Of a stretch of 64,000 bases of DNA, positions 1 through 9,600 are shown one piece after another (positions within the stretch are counted from its first letter, which is position 1; each line of letters begins with the position of its first letter). Under the pieces are notes generated by a model. That model did not search any database. It was not told the origin of the DNA and worked only from the letters and a program-made list of their open reading frames with translations. The stretch is from the NCBI RefSeq assembly GCF_014640175.1, contig NZ_BMGL01000007.1:62001-126000 (forward strand), given 5' to 3'. The DNA is from Psychroflexus salis (GTDB lineage Bacteria > Bacteroidota > Bacteroidia > Flavobacteriales > Flavobacteriaceae). The translations under genes were made by a program, and so were the position numbers.

Positions 1-541
1 CGGTGGCACCAACTGGCGATTTCGCCTTAGGGTTTAAAGCCGATTCTACTACCGCTAAATATTTCATTTCAAGTGGAATGTTGTATCGATCAAAAACTTC
101 TTCAAATAAAGGAAAGTAAAAATGACTTAGCTCAATTAAATCTTGTGTGGTTTTGGCATCTCTTCCTAAATAGAAACCAATTACACTTGCCAAACTTGAT
201 GTATATTCAATATCAAATGGAGTTCTTTTGTTTAATTCGTTTATTCTTTCTTTTAGGACTTGATCTTCAACTTCTAATAAAAAAGTATCTTGTATAGCTA
301 ACTTTCTTGCCTTTTCAACTTCATTAAAAAGTAAATTATTGTTTAGTTTATTTTTCCAAACCGAATCTAACACAATGCTTTTTCGATAATCTTGAAGCAC
401 CATTTTAAACTGATTCTCATAAATTTCATTATAAATAATATAATCGTCTACTCGGTTTGCTTTAGAAAGTTTAGTTTTATTTTGAGCTTGTAGAGCTGTT
501 AAACTCAATAAAGTTATACAGCTTATAAAAAGAATACGCAT
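1..541 (-). CDS. MltD-like lytic transglycosylase, N-terminal part (cut by window edge)
   Basis: This open frame runs leftwards from an ATG at 541 (CAT at 539-541) and leaves the window without a stop, so only about 180 N-terminal residues are visible. It starts with a signal peptide (MRILFISCITLLSLTALQAQ). Near the edge comes the stretch FDRYNIPLEMKYLAVVESAL, followed by NPKAKSPVGAT. This is the typical entry into the catalytic domain of MltD-type lytic transglycosylases, and the E of VVES is the expected catalytic glutamate. Such enzymes cleave peptidoglycan in the periplasm to 1,6-anhydromuropeptides and often carry LysM repeats at the C-terminus, which lie outside the window here. The family call is by recognition of the motif; the missing C-terminus could not be judged. 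Confidence 0.8.
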   Translation of the reverse strand, partial: MRILFISCITLLSLTALQAQNKTKLSKANRVDDYIIYNEIYENQFKMVLQDYRKSIVLDSVWKNKLNNNLLFNEVEKARKLAIQDTFLLEVEDQVLKERINELNKRTPFDIEYTSSLASVIGFYLGRDAKTTQDLIELSHFYFPLFEEVFDRYNIPLEMKYLAVVESALNPKAKSPVGAT

Positions 542-687
542 GGGGAATTTTTGTCAATTTAAGTTTACAATAATATTACATTCAACTATAAATTCAATAG
601 ATTTAGTTTATTATTCACGTTTATAATCTGCACCTTAAATAAGCCCTATTTTTTTAATAAAAAGGAATGTAGACATCTAAAAGCTAT

Positions 688-695
688 TATTTTTG
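688..695 (+). promoter_or_regulatory. Putative -7 box (TATTTTTG) of the ferredoxin reductase gene
   Basis: TATTTTTG fits the Bacteroidota -7 consensus TAnnTTTG and ends 14 bp before the ATG at 710. No convincing -33 TTTG box was seen, so this is a match to half of the consensus only. Confidence 0.35.
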
Positions 696-709
696 TAAAA
701 AAATAGAAA

Positions 710-1747
710 ATGAGCAAGTCGTATTCTTTAAAGATAAAAGATATAATAAGAGAAACTGAAAAAGCGGTGCAATTGGTTTTTGAAGTACCCCAAGCGCTTA
801 AGGAAGAATTTAAGTTTAAATCGGGTCAATATGTAAATTTAGAAACGAAAATAAAAGGCGAAACCGTTAGAAGATCATACTCTATTTGTGCTTCACCTAA
901 TGAAGACTTAGCTGTAGCCATTAAAGAATTAGAAGGTGGAATCTTTTCTTCTTATGCCAATCAAGATTTAAAAGTTGGAGAACCAGTAGATGTTTTTTCT
1001 CCAGAAGGAAACTTTTTACTTGAAGCTTCAGAGAAAGAAACTACTTACATTGCTTTTGCAGCGGGTAGCGGAATTACACCGATTCTTTCTATGATTAAAA
1101 CAATTCTTAAAGAAGGCAAACACAAATTTGTATTGGTATATGGAAATCGTTCTCCTAAAGAAACCATGTTTTTGGAAGAATTATTGAGTTTACAACAACA
1201 GCATCCTGAACGTTTTTTTGTGGAATATATATATAGCAGAAAACAAGCTGAAAATTACACATTTGGAAGAATAGAAAGGTCTACCATTAATTATGTATTA
1301 AAAAATAAATATGCGAATGTAACTTTTAAGCAATATTTGCTTTGTGGTCCTGAAGAAATGATTTACAACACCCAAGAAGTTTTACAAGAAAACGGAGTAG
1401 AAAAAGATGCCATTGCTTTTGAATTATTTCATTCAACCGAAGAAGGCGAAGATGTTGCTAAAGAAGGTTTTTCTGAAATTGAAGTTCGTGTAGACGATGA
1501 GACTTATACATTTAGTATGAATCAGCAAGATGTTATTTTAGATGCGGCATTACATGAAGACATCGACGCGCCCTACTCTTGCCAAGGTGGGATTTGTAGT
1601 AGTTGCGTAGCTAAAGTAGTAGAAGGCCAAGCTAAAATGCGAAAAAATCAAATTTTAACCGATGAAGAAGTTGAAGATGGGCTAATTTTAACTTGCCAAG
1701 CGCATCCAACTTCAGCCAAAATAATTATCGATTTTGATGATGTATAG
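710..1747 (+). CDS. PaaE-like ferredoxin/flavodoxin reductase (FAD, NAD(P)H, 2Fe-2S)
   Basis: This 345-residue electron-transfer protein belongs to the phenol/PaaE reductase class. Three parts are visible. An FAD-binding barrel carries RRSYS at residues 54-58. A nucleotide-binding domain carries AAGSGITP at 117-124. A C-terminal plant-type ferredoxin domain has its cluster ligands at Cys291, Cys296, Cys299 and Cys329 (CX4CX2CX29C). Proteins of this kind pass electrons from NAD(P)H to an oxygenase or desaturase. No paaABCD genes lie nearby, so phenylacetyl-CoA epoxidation should not be assumed; a housekeeping reductase role is more likely in Flavobacteriaceae. The ATG at 710 is preceded by a TAnnTTTG-like box. 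The methyltransferase gene follows after 25 bp. Confidence 0.88.
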   Translation: MSKSYSLKIKDIIRETEKAVQLVFEVPQALKEEFKFKSGQYVNLETKIKGETVRRSYSICASPNEDLAVAIKELEGGIFSSYANQDLKVGEPVDVFSPEGNFLLEASEKETTYIAFAAGSGITPILSMIKTILKEGKHKFVLVYGNRSPKETMFLEELLSLQQQHPERFFVEYIYSRKQAENYTFGRIERSTINYVLKNKYANVTFKQYLLCGPEEMIYNTQEVLQENGVEKDAIAFELFHSTEEGEDVAKEGFSEIEVRVDDETYTFSMNQQDVILDAALHEDIDAPYSCQGGICSSCVAKVVEGQAKMRKNQILTDEEVEDGLILTCQAHPTSAKIIIDFDDV

Positions 1748-1772
1748 CTAGATTTAATACTCAACAAAGCAT

Positions 1773-2399
1773 ATGAACACTACAGATAAGACAAAACATT
1801 GGAACCATATATACGAAACCAAAGAGTTGAAAGATGTGAGTTGGTACCAACTCAAACCAAATACTTCTTTAGCGTTTTTTGATGCTTTAAAACTTCCTAA
1901 AACAGCAAAAATTATCGATATTGGTGGTGGCGATAGTTTTTTGGTAGATTATTTACTTAAAGCTGGCTTTAAAAATATTAGTGTCTTAGATATTTCAGAA
2001 AAAGCAATCGAAAGGGCGAAGAAAAGACTTGGCGAACAATCTAAAATAGTAACTTGGATTGTAAGCGATGTTACTCAATTTACACCCGACGAAGAATACG
2101 ATGTTTGGCATGACCGTGCTGCTTTTCACTTTCTTACCAACGATAAAGACATTTCGAATTATATAAAGGCTACAAAACAATCTGTTAAGTCTCAAGGCCA
2201 TTTAATTATTGGTGTTTTTTCGGAAAAAGGACCCAAAAAGTGCAGTGGAATTGAAATCAAACAGTATTCTAAAGAAAGTTTATCTTCTGCATTTCAACAT
2301 CATTTTGAAAAAATAGAATGCAAAAATCTAGACCACGAAACACCCTCAGGTTCACTTCAGAATTTCACTTTTTGTAAGTTCAAAAAAGTTGAAGCTTAA
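1773..2399 (+). CDS. Class I SAM-dependent methyltransferase
   Basis: This 208-residue cytosolic protein has a Rossmann-fold methyltransferase core. Motif I is IIDIGGGDSF at about residues 47-56, an acidic residue ends strand 2 (SVLDIS), and the later strand carries DVWHDRAAFHFL. That DxWHDRAxFHFL signature marks a common bacterial family of small methyltransferases of unknown substrate. The gene starts 25 bp after the reductase gene and probably shares its transcript. The C-terminus (NFTFCKFKK) is the normal closing beta-strand, so the gene looks complete. The substrate cannot be inferred from the sequence. Confidence 0.82.
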   Translation: MNTTDKTKHWNHIYETKELKDVSWYQLKPNTSLAFFDALKLPKTAKIIDIGGGDSFLVDYLLKAGFKNISVLDISEKAIERAKKRLGEQSKIVTWIVSDVTQFTPDEEYDVWHDRAAFHFLTNDKDISNYIKATKQSVKSQGHLIIGVFSEKGPKKCSGIEIKQYSKESLSSAFQHHFEKIECKNLDHETPSGSLQNFTFCKFKKVEA

Positions 2400-2429
2400 A
2401 AAGGTTTATTTATTCATACCACTTTCAAA

Positions 2430-2473
2430 GGCTCTCTGTGTTCTTAGCATCCCTTCCTTACGGCAAATAGATT
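2430..2473. repeat. Degenerate copy of the CTCTGCG dispersed repeat
   Basis: The stretch CTCTGTGTTCTTAGC followed about 20 bp later by a GGCAAATAG end resembles the CTCTGCG...GGTGAAATAG module found at 44.3, 46.5 and 47.3 kb. The match is weak and the copy decayed, so it is listed with low confidence. Confidence 0.25.
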
Positions 2474-2569
2474 AGAGGTAATACAAGCAACAGTTCAAAT
2501 ACTTTTAAAGGCTAAGATGTAATTGCATTCGATATTTTGAATATTGTTTAAACTACTAAGTTAAAAAAT

Positions 2570-3463
2570 TTACTGCTTGTCTGCGTATCGGTTAGTCCGT
2601 TCCATGGCTAATTTTTCTTTGTACTTCATCCAAGCCTTACCACGAAGTTTACGCATTATGTTTTCTACATTTCGCATAACTGCTAAATTGTAAACTGCTT
2701 TTCCAATATTCATTGCGCTTCTAGGAATAGCGCGTAAACTCATAGAAAAGCCTGGTGTTAAATAATGCATGTGGTGCCAGTAACCTTCGGGCATGTATAA
2801 AGTATCGCCGTGATTCAGTTCGGTTACCATTCCTTGGGCATGTTGCAAAGCCGGAAAGCGTTCAAAATCGGGATTATCAAAATCAATATCGTTTAAGGTA
2901 ACTAAGGAGTTCGGTACTTTATACAAGTATTTAGTTTCAGATGGAGGAAATAAAATACAGCGTTTTTTTCCTTCAAAATGCACATGTAAAATATTAGCAA
3001 AATCGATATCGTAATGCATAAATACTTTAGAATCTTTTGCGCCAAAGAACAAAAATGGTAAGTCTTTTAAAAACTTGATACCGAGTTTGGGCGCTTCAAA
3101 ATGATTTTGTAATTCGGGTACTTCTTTAATTAAATTGAAAAGAAATATACGGTAAGAAGTTTTTTCAGACTTTAACAAATCAACATACTTGCTGAGTTTC
3201 ATTTTAGCATGCGGTTCGTTGAATTTGTTTTTATGGCTAATGGGGCGATTGTCGTAAAGTGGAACTTCTATATTGCCTGCTATGTCCTTAAAATAATCGA
3301 ATCTCCATAAATCGAAAGCTTCCCAATTGTTGGCTAAATTTTCAATAACCACAGGTTTTTGTGGCTTTACATATTGCTCTACAAAATCTTCACTAGTAAT
3401 TGATTTTACGCGTGGTATTTCGGTTAGATTCAATGTTTTAGTCATTTGTTCAGGTTTAGTCAT
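2570..3463 (-). CDS. Cupin-like / JmjC-type dioxygenase-fold protein
   Basis: This 297-residue protein resembles the cupin_8 (JmjC-like) family. Residues 150-152 form the HxD metal motif (HYD). His160 and His162 follow, and the distal histidine lies in GYWHHMHYL at about 230-231, after the typical DTLYMPEG turn. Family members are 2-oxoglutarate/Fe(II) hydroxylases such as FIH and JMJD5 homologues; the bacterial substrates are mostly unknown. I chose the ATG at 3463 as the start; the Met at codon 7 is a possible alternative. The gene lies 94 bp downstream of bioB on the same strand and may be cotranscribed, but no functional link to biotin is implied. Confidence 0.82.
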   Translation of the reverse strand: MTKPEQMTKTLNLTEIPRVKSITSEDFVEQYVKPQKPVVIENLANNWEAFDLWRFDYFKDIAGNIEVPLYDNRPISHKNKFNEPHAKMKLSKYVDLLKSEKTSYRIFLFNLIKEVPELQNHFEAPKLGIKFLKDLPFLFFGAKDSKVFMHYDIDFANILHVHFEGKKRCILFPPSETKYLYKVPNSLVTLNDIDFDNPDFERFPALQHAQGMVTELNHGDTLYMPEGYWHHMHYLTPGFSMSLRAIPRSAMNIGKAVYNLAVMRNVENIMRKLRGKAWMKYKEKLAMERTNRYADKQ

Positions 3464-3557
3464 TCAAGTTGTACTTAAACAACTCTGCAAAAATACAAAA
3501 AGAAAATTTGATTTAACCTTAATGTGTTAAAAGCCAACTTTATATTTATAAAAGATT

Positions 3558-4655
3558 TTAAGCTTTTGTTTTTATGTTTTTGCCTTTTTCTTTGGCTTCT
3601 AAATTTCGCTCAATCGTATGTCCGGGCCTAGTCCATTTTGGTTTTTCGCCTAAAGCTTTGTATTTTGATTCCTTAGCATCGATCGATTCAGGTTGCGATT
3701 TTTTGGTAAAAGGTTTCATGGGTTCCAAGCCTAACAACTTAAACAATTCCATATCTTCATTTACATCAGGATTAGGAGTGGTTAAGAGTTTATCTCCTGC
3801 AAAAATAGAATTGGCTCCTGCAAAAAAGCACAAGGCTTGTCCTTCTTTACTCATATCGGTTCGACCAGCCGATAGCCGAACTTGGGTTTGTGGCATGACA
3901 ATTCGTGTTGTGGCCACCATGCGTACCATTTCCCAAATAGATACGCGGTCTTGTTCTGCTAATGGAGTTCCTTCAACAGGAACCAAAGCATTAATGGGTA
4001 CAGATTCAGGTTGTGGATTTAAACTGGACAATGCTACTAACATTCCAGCTCGGTCTTCTAGGTTTTCGCCCATGCCAATAATGCCACCACTACAAACCGT
4101 AACATTGGTTTTTCTTACATTATTTAAAGTTTCTAAACGGTCTTCATATCCACGCGTAGAAATAACTTCTTTATAGTATTCTTCAGACGAATCTAAATTA
4201 TGATTGTAGGCGTATAAACCAGCTTCAGCTAAACGCTTAGCTTGATTTTCGGTAATCATTCCTAGTGTACAACAAACTTCCATATCTAGTTTGTTAATAG
4301 TGCGTACCATTTCTAGGACTTGTTCAAACTCTTCTCCATCTTTTACATTTCGCCAAGCTGCACCCATACAAACGCGAGAACTACCAGTAGATTTTGCGCG
4401 TAAAGCCTGAGCTTTCACTTGGCTTACACTCATTAAATCATTTCCATCTATATCGGTATGATAACGAGCTGCTTGAGGGCAATAACCACAATCTTCAGGA
4501 CAACCACCTGTTTTAATAGACAGCAAAGTAGAAACTTGTACTTGATTTGGATTGTGTTCTTTTCTGTGAATACTTGCGGCTTCGTATAACAAATCCATTA
4601 AAGGCTTGTTGTAAATCGCTAAAATTTCTTCTTTAGTCCAGTCGTGTCTTTGCAT
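3558..4655 (-). CDS. bioB: Biotin synthase
   Basis: BioB is the radical-SAM enzyme that inserts sulfur into dethiobiotin in the last step of biotin synthesis. The start is taken at the ATG at 4655 (MQRHDW), giving 365 residues; the frame opens earlier only with a TTG at 4679, and the Met start aligns with E. coli BioB. The radical-SAM cluster cysteines are Cys52, Cys56 and Cys59 (CPEDCGYC). Other landmarks are GAAWRN, YNHNLD, CSGGIIGMGE, LVPVEGTPL and RLSAGR. The C-terminus has a Lys-rich extension beyond the usual length. The ketosynthase gene lies 80 bp upstream on the same strand. bioA, bioD and bioF are not in the window. Confidence 0.97.
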   Translation of the reverse strand: MQRHDWTKEEILAIYNKPLMDLLYEAASIHRKEHNPNQVQVSTLLSIKTGGCPEDCGYCPQAARYHTDIDGNDLMSVSQVKAQALRAKSTGSSRVCMGAAWRNVKDGEEFEQVLEMVRTINKLDMEVCCTLGMITENQAKRLAEAGLYAYNHNLDSSEEYYKEVISTRGYEDRLETLNNVRKTNVTVCSGGIIGMGENLEDRAGMLVALSSLNPQPESVPINALVPVEGTPLAEQDRVSIWEMVRMVATTRIVMPQTQVRLSAGRTDMSKEGQALCFFAGANSIFAGDKLLTTPNPDVNEDMELFKLLGLEPMKPFTKKSQPESIDAKESKYKALGEKPKWTRPGHTIERNLEAKEKGKNIKTKA

Positions 4656-4735
4656 GTAATTAAGTATTGAATAATTCAAAAGTAATAAAAGATGTAGTTT
4701 ATTAAATTGAATTTGGAATTATTCTCTTGAAGAAT

Positions 4736-5896
4736 TTATAATTTACTAATTATCAAGCTCACAGCATTTCCACCAAAACCGACTGCATTTACCATAATAT
4801 AATCGAGATTTTTGGGTGTTTCTGCATTTTTATAAAATGGATTAGCAATGCACTCCTGTTGTTGAAGCATTAACAAAGCTAATTCTAAGCTCATGGCACC
4901 TGATGCCGCGTATGTGTGTCCGATTTTCCATTTATTTGTGGTTAAAAAGGGAATTTTTGCAAAGCTTTTTTCAATGGCTTTTAATTCTGCTAAATCTCCT
5001 TTAATAGAACCAGGAGCATGCATAATAATTGCATCAACTTGTTTTATATTGGCCTGTTGTAGAGCCATTTGCATAGAATCTTGAAAGCATTTTGCTTCAC
5101 TAGTAATTGCAATGCTATGTTTAATTTGTTCGTTAGCAAAGCCTATACCTACAATTTTTGCTTTTGCGTGTTTTGGCTTTGTAGAGAGTGCAAAAAGGCT
5201 TGCCGCTTCACCTAAAACTAAAGTGTTTTTTGTTTTTTGAAACGATAAACTTTTGCAAGCTAAACTTTCGGTTTCTTGGCTGTATAGTTTTAAGGCTTTT
5301 AATTGAGCTAAAGTAAAACTAGTTAAGGGCGCTTCTGTACCGCCAACAATAAACTCTGAAGCCATGCCCGATTTTAGCCAAGCAATAGCGTTTAAAACTC
5401 CGTGTAAAGCCGTAGAGCAAGTTATGGAGTGCGAAATTACAACACCACTTGATCCTAAATCTTGTGCAACCCAAGACGAAAGATTTCCTAAGGTTGTTGA
5501 TGGCGATGTGCGACTTGAAACCATCCCTGTTTTTATAAATTGACTGTGGTAATTTTCGAATAATTGTGTTGCTCCACGAGATGAACCTATGTTTACTCCA
5601 GCATTCGTAAATAAAAACGCATCATTATCTTGAAAACTAACAATTAATTTGCGGCTGGCTAGCAAGGCTAAAAGTACAGATTTGTCTAAATAAGAATAGG
5701 CTTTTTTTTCTTTTTGAAGCTTTTCAATTTCTTTTTCAGACTCTTTTAAAATAGGACAAACCCAATATTCTTTTTGCTTAAACTTCCTTTTTTCGAAAAA
5801 AGCATGCGAAGATTGGTAAGATTTCCAAACTTGTTCTGCCGTTGTACCTAAAGCAGAAATCGAAGTAAACCCATTGATATAGATTTCTTTTTTCAA
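4736..5896 (-). CDS. Beta-ketoacyl synthase-like protein in the biotin locus
   Basis: This 386-residue protein has a thiolase fold. The Cys-His-His catalytic set of a condensing ketoacyl synthase is present: Cys160 in SITCSTAL, His293 in IMHAPGS, and His327 in KIGHTYAASG. It lies directly upstream of bioB, and such a KAS is common beside biotin genes in Bacteroidota. By inference it may help build or elongate the pimeloyl precursor on ACP, but that is not shown here. No ATG fits the N-terminus: the first usable codon is a TTG at 5896 (MKKEIYINGF), where the family's first strand begins. A stop codon lies 27 bp upstream in frame. A strong hairpin sits 34 bp upstream of the start. Confidence 0.82.
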   Translation of the reverse strand: MKKEIYINGFTSISALGTTAEQVWKSYQSSHAFFEKRKFKQKEYWVCPILKESEKEIEKLQKEKKAYSYLDKSVLLALLASRKLIVSFQDNDAFLFTNAGVNIGSSRGATQLFENYHSQFIKTGMVSSRTSPSTTLGNLSSWVAQDLGSSGVVISHSITCSTALHGVLNAIAWLKSGMASEFIVGGTEAPLTSFTLAQLKALKLYSQETESLACKSLSFQKTKNTLVLGEAASLFALSTKPKHAKAKIVGIGFANEQIKHSIAITSEAKCFQDSMQMALQQANIKQVDAIIMHAPGSIKGDLAELKAIEKSFAKIPFLTTNKWKIGHTYAASGAMSLELALLMLQQQECIANPFYKNAETPKNLDYIMVNAVGFGGNAVSLIISKL

Positions 5897-5929
5897 AATT
5901 AATTTTTTAGCAAATATCGGTTACAAATA

Positions 5930-5959
5930 ACAAAATCTCGCACTGAGGCGAGATTTTGT
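5930..5959. promoter_or_regulatory. Perfect 12-bp stem hairpin upstream of the ketosynthase-bioB genes
   Basis: ACAAAATCTCGC at 5930-5941 pairs perfectly with GCGAGATTTTGT at 5948-5959 around the 6-base loop ACTGAG. It has no T-run on either side, so it is not a typical terminator. It lies in the 5' region of the ketosynthase-bioB transcript. A 5'-UTR structure, a protein operator or a leftover repeat are all possible. Confidence 0.5.
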
Positions 5960-6050
5960 AGCATTGGTCTATGGATGAAGTCTCACAAAAAAATATTCCG
6001 GATGAATAGTGATTCTTAAAAATATTCTACAAAATTACAATGCTTAGTAG

Positions 6051-6082
6051 CCTAAAAACATACCCATCAATGGGTATATTTA
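6051..6082. repeat. Short palindrome in the 5.9-6.7 kb gene-free region
   Basis: ATACCCAT and ATGGGTAT flank the dinucleotide CA and form a near-continuous palindrome around 6060-6077. No function is assigned; it could be a protein-binding site or a decayed repeat. Confidence 0.3.
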
Positions 6083-6216
6083 GCCACAAGGTGTTAAAAG
6101 AAGAAATTTTTTCTATTTTAAATCCCAAATTAAATATTTCAATATTTTAAAAGCTTAAGCTAAACACTTCGATTCCTTTTTAAATGAAGCTAGTTTAACC
6201 CTACAAACATTAAAAC

Positions 6217-6483
6217 TTAATACCAATTTAAACATGAAATATTTCTATATAGTACCGATTGTTATTTTAAATGACGCATAAATGCCCCTTTAAACATGCA
6301 TCGGCATTGTACCCACACAAATAAGTTACGCCATTATACATTCAAATTAGTACAACTAATCATTTTTCCTTTTATTTCCTTGTACATAATTAGCGTAGCG
6401 CTGCTATGCAAATCATTCACAGCGTTATATAAGCAAAAAGCAATTTCGTTTTCTTAACGACATTTAAAATTTAAATTGGTATA
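6217..6483. mobile_element. Possible MITE with TACCAATTTAAA terminal inverted repeats
   Basis: TACCAATTTAAA at 6221-6232 is matched by its exact reverse complement TTTAAATTGGTA at 6470-6481, giving 12-bp inverted ends about 260 bp apart. The interior has no open reading frame and holds short inverted stretches such as AGCGTAGCGCTGCT. The size, the non-coding interior and the inverted ends suit a non-autonomous element (MITE-like). No transposase and no clear target duplication were seen. This is a structural inference from a single copy. Confidence 0.4.
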
Positions 6484-6632
6484 ATTTATTATTTATACTT
6501 AGTGACAGCTTAAATTAAAAGAACTGGTTTCAGTTTGAGCAAAGTAAAGTTTATGTAGTTATTGCTTTGCTTTTGAATATTTTATTTTGTTGTATTCAAG
6601 AAATTTTTGTTGCTTATTTCTTAATGCGATTT

Positions 6633-6650
6633 GTGCTGAGCTTGTCGAAC
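6633..6650. repeat. Extragenic GAGCTTGTCGAAC motif
   Basis: GTGCTGAGCTTGTCGAAC is the reverse complement of the GTTCGACAAGCTCAGC motif that recurs between genes in many bacterial genomes. It contains a short dyad. Only one copy was noticed in this window. Confidence 0.35.
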
Positions 6651-6692
6651 AACAATGCTTATTTATGAGTAGTGTACCTCATTCATGCTACT

Positions 6693-9600
6693 TTACACTT
6701 CTACAACAAGCAATTCATCATTTAAATACACCAATAGTTTTTTAATAACTTGGTAGCCTAAGGCTTCTACAGCAGTAGTATAATCCTTTATTTGTTGTTG
6801 ATGTTTTGTATTCGGGCTTCCTGTTTTGTAGTCGATAAGAACTGCTTTATTTGCTTTTAAGCAAAGCCGATCTGGTCTAAAAAGTTGTTTGTTATAGGCA
6901 ATTTCTTGCTCGTTTAAAGCTTGCCAATCTTCACCAAAAAAAGCAGTTAATTTTGGATGTTCTGTAATTTGTTGCAAGCTTTTTTTATAAGCTATTGCTT
7001 GGTTTGACGCAATTAAGCCCGATAAAGTAGCCTGATCTATAGCTGTTTGTATATCGGTTTTTAAATTTATTTTCGCCATAAGTTCGTGTAAAATATTGCC
7101 ACGCTCTATAGCTAGTTGTAGTTCATTATTCCATAAATATTCTGCATTGGTTAGCAAGCCCATGTTTAAGTTAGGCTGGTTAAATTGTAAACTCAAATTG
7201 TTTTTTACAGCATGAGTTTGTTTTGTAAATAAATAATTTTCACCAATTATATAATGCAATTGATTTTCTTTCCAAAGGCCTTGGTCCATTAAAAAATCAT
7301 TGAATAATGCAGCAAATGAATTTTTTGTAAAGCTAATTCCACTTTTATTTTCTTTACAGTCCGTATAAATATACATTTCTTTTGCAGCCCTTGTTAAAGC
7401 TACATAAAGCAAATTAATACTGTTAAATATAGCTTTTTCTTTTAGCGTATTATAAATTTCGGCTTTCTCGTTATCTAAATCTTTGTAAATAGTCGATTTT
7501 CCGCTAGCCAAAACATAGGGCATTGATGCGTTTTGTGTTGGAATCCAGAATTTTTCTAAATCGGTGTAATCCAGTTGCTCGGTAGCAAATGGATATAATA
7601 CAATAGGAAATTGCAATCCTTTACTTTTATGAATTGTCATGATTTGTACTGCATTTTCAACTTCGGGTGCACTAATGCTTTTTGTATTTTTAACCCGTTC
7701 CCAATAGGTTAAAAAAAGCTGAATATCGCCAGCCTGCTTGTTAGCAAATGCAAAAACTTCGTCTAAAAAAAACTGTATATAAGCATCGGCATTACTGGGA
7801 GTAATAAACGATTGTATAATATATTCTACAGCATCGTAAATAGGCAGCGCATTACAGCGCTCAGGAGAAAATGAATAGCCTAATTCTTCAATGCTTTCCC
7901 AAGTTTTTTTGTGTTGAAAAGCTTCAGCTAAAAAGATGTGTTTTTCTGTAGCATTAAACTTTTTTTCAGCTAATAAATAAGTGAATAAAGTATAAGCTTC
8001 TTCTTCGTTTTTTTCGTTTTCTAAACAATATAAAACCGATAAGATAAAACCTACTTCTTTGCTGTTGGCTATGAGCAAGGTTTCTGAAGAAATAATTGGA
8101 ATTTGCTCATCGTTTAGCGCTTTAGCTATGGCAATTCCTTGTTCTTTTTTTCGGACCAAAACACAAAAATCTTTGTATTCTACATCTTCTGAAGCAATCC
8201 GGTTTTGAATGCTGCTCACAACTTTTTTTGGAAAAACTTCTAGAGCTTCTTCTTTGTTTTTTAAAATAGAGAAATCGATTTCTACTTTACCCGCTCGATG
8301 CTTTTTAGGCGATTCTTGACTTGCCTTAGCATATAATTCTTGTACCTCAGGCACTTGAACAGAAGTTGAAACAAATTGAAAAAGCGCATTATTAAAGCTT
8401 ATAATTTCTTGTTCGCTTCGGTAATTAAAATCTAAATCTTTATTTTCATTTTTTATGGTAAATGGAGAATTGCCCTTGCTTAACTGCATAAATTGTTTGG
8501 CATCTCCACCACGCCAAGCATAAATAGATTGTTTGGCATCTCCTATTAAGCTTAAACTACCTGGGCCGAACTCTGGATGCTCTTTTACAAGCGCTTCTTC
8601 GACTAACGGAATTAAATTTTCCCATTGTAAAGTAGAGGTATCTTGAAATTCATCTATAAAATAATATTGAAAACGCTCCCCTAAACGTTCATAAATAAAA
8701 GGTGCGGGTTGTTCTTTTACCTGTTCGCTAATTTTTTTGTTAAAGTCGGAAATCAGTACTAAATTACGTTCAGATTTTATTTCACTTATCTCTTTCTGCA
8801 CTACATTGAGTAAGGAAATTTGTGTAATGTAGCTTTTTATTTTCCCTGTATATTGTAACTCGTAAAACTGTTTTTTTGTTTTTTTGTAAAGCTTAACAAT
8901 TTCTTCTTTAATAGCTTCAATACTTGTTTTTTGATCTTCAGCAGTAGTTTTGTTGTAGAAGTTTGTGGTTTCAATTTCAGCTTGCCATTTGGCTTTAAAG
9001 CTAAGTTTAGTGTAATCTTCAATAACTTTTTTAAAATAATTAGGAATGTACCTTCCTTTAAAACTACCTACTTCAATTTGATGTTGTCCAAGCAAACTAA
9101 AAAAATGCTTTCCTGTTTCAGAAAGTTGGTTTAAAAGCTGTTTTTCTTTCTTTTTTAGTTTTTCCTTGTATTTTGTAAACGCGTTTAACGGAAGCTTCTG
9201 TAAGGCATCAATTGGTTTGCTGTGTTGTTCTTTTAGCAGTAATTCGGATGCTTCAAAAACGTCTTTGGCAATGTTTCCGCTTTTATCATCTTCTGTTTTT
9301 TCGAGTGCAAAATCTACTAAAATTTGAGTTAGTTGCTTATCTTCTCCAACTTTATCAATAACACGATCTATAGCTTCTTCTAAAACAACACGGGTTTCGA
9401 GCTCAATTTCAAAATTATTACTCAATCCCAAATCTTTGGCAAAAGTGCGGATTATGCGCTGCGTAAAAGCATCGATGGTCGAAATTTCAAATCCTGCATA
9501 ATTGGCAAGTAAATGCCTTAAAATTTGAATCGATTTTTCCGAAACGTCTTTATCGGTAAGTTGTGTTTTTGCTTTTACTTGTTCGTAAAGTGGCTTTTTG

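Noticed and set aside
3574-4176. 200-codon plus-strand frame opposite bioB
   Set aside because: It is an antisense shadow of a conserved gene and has no family motif.
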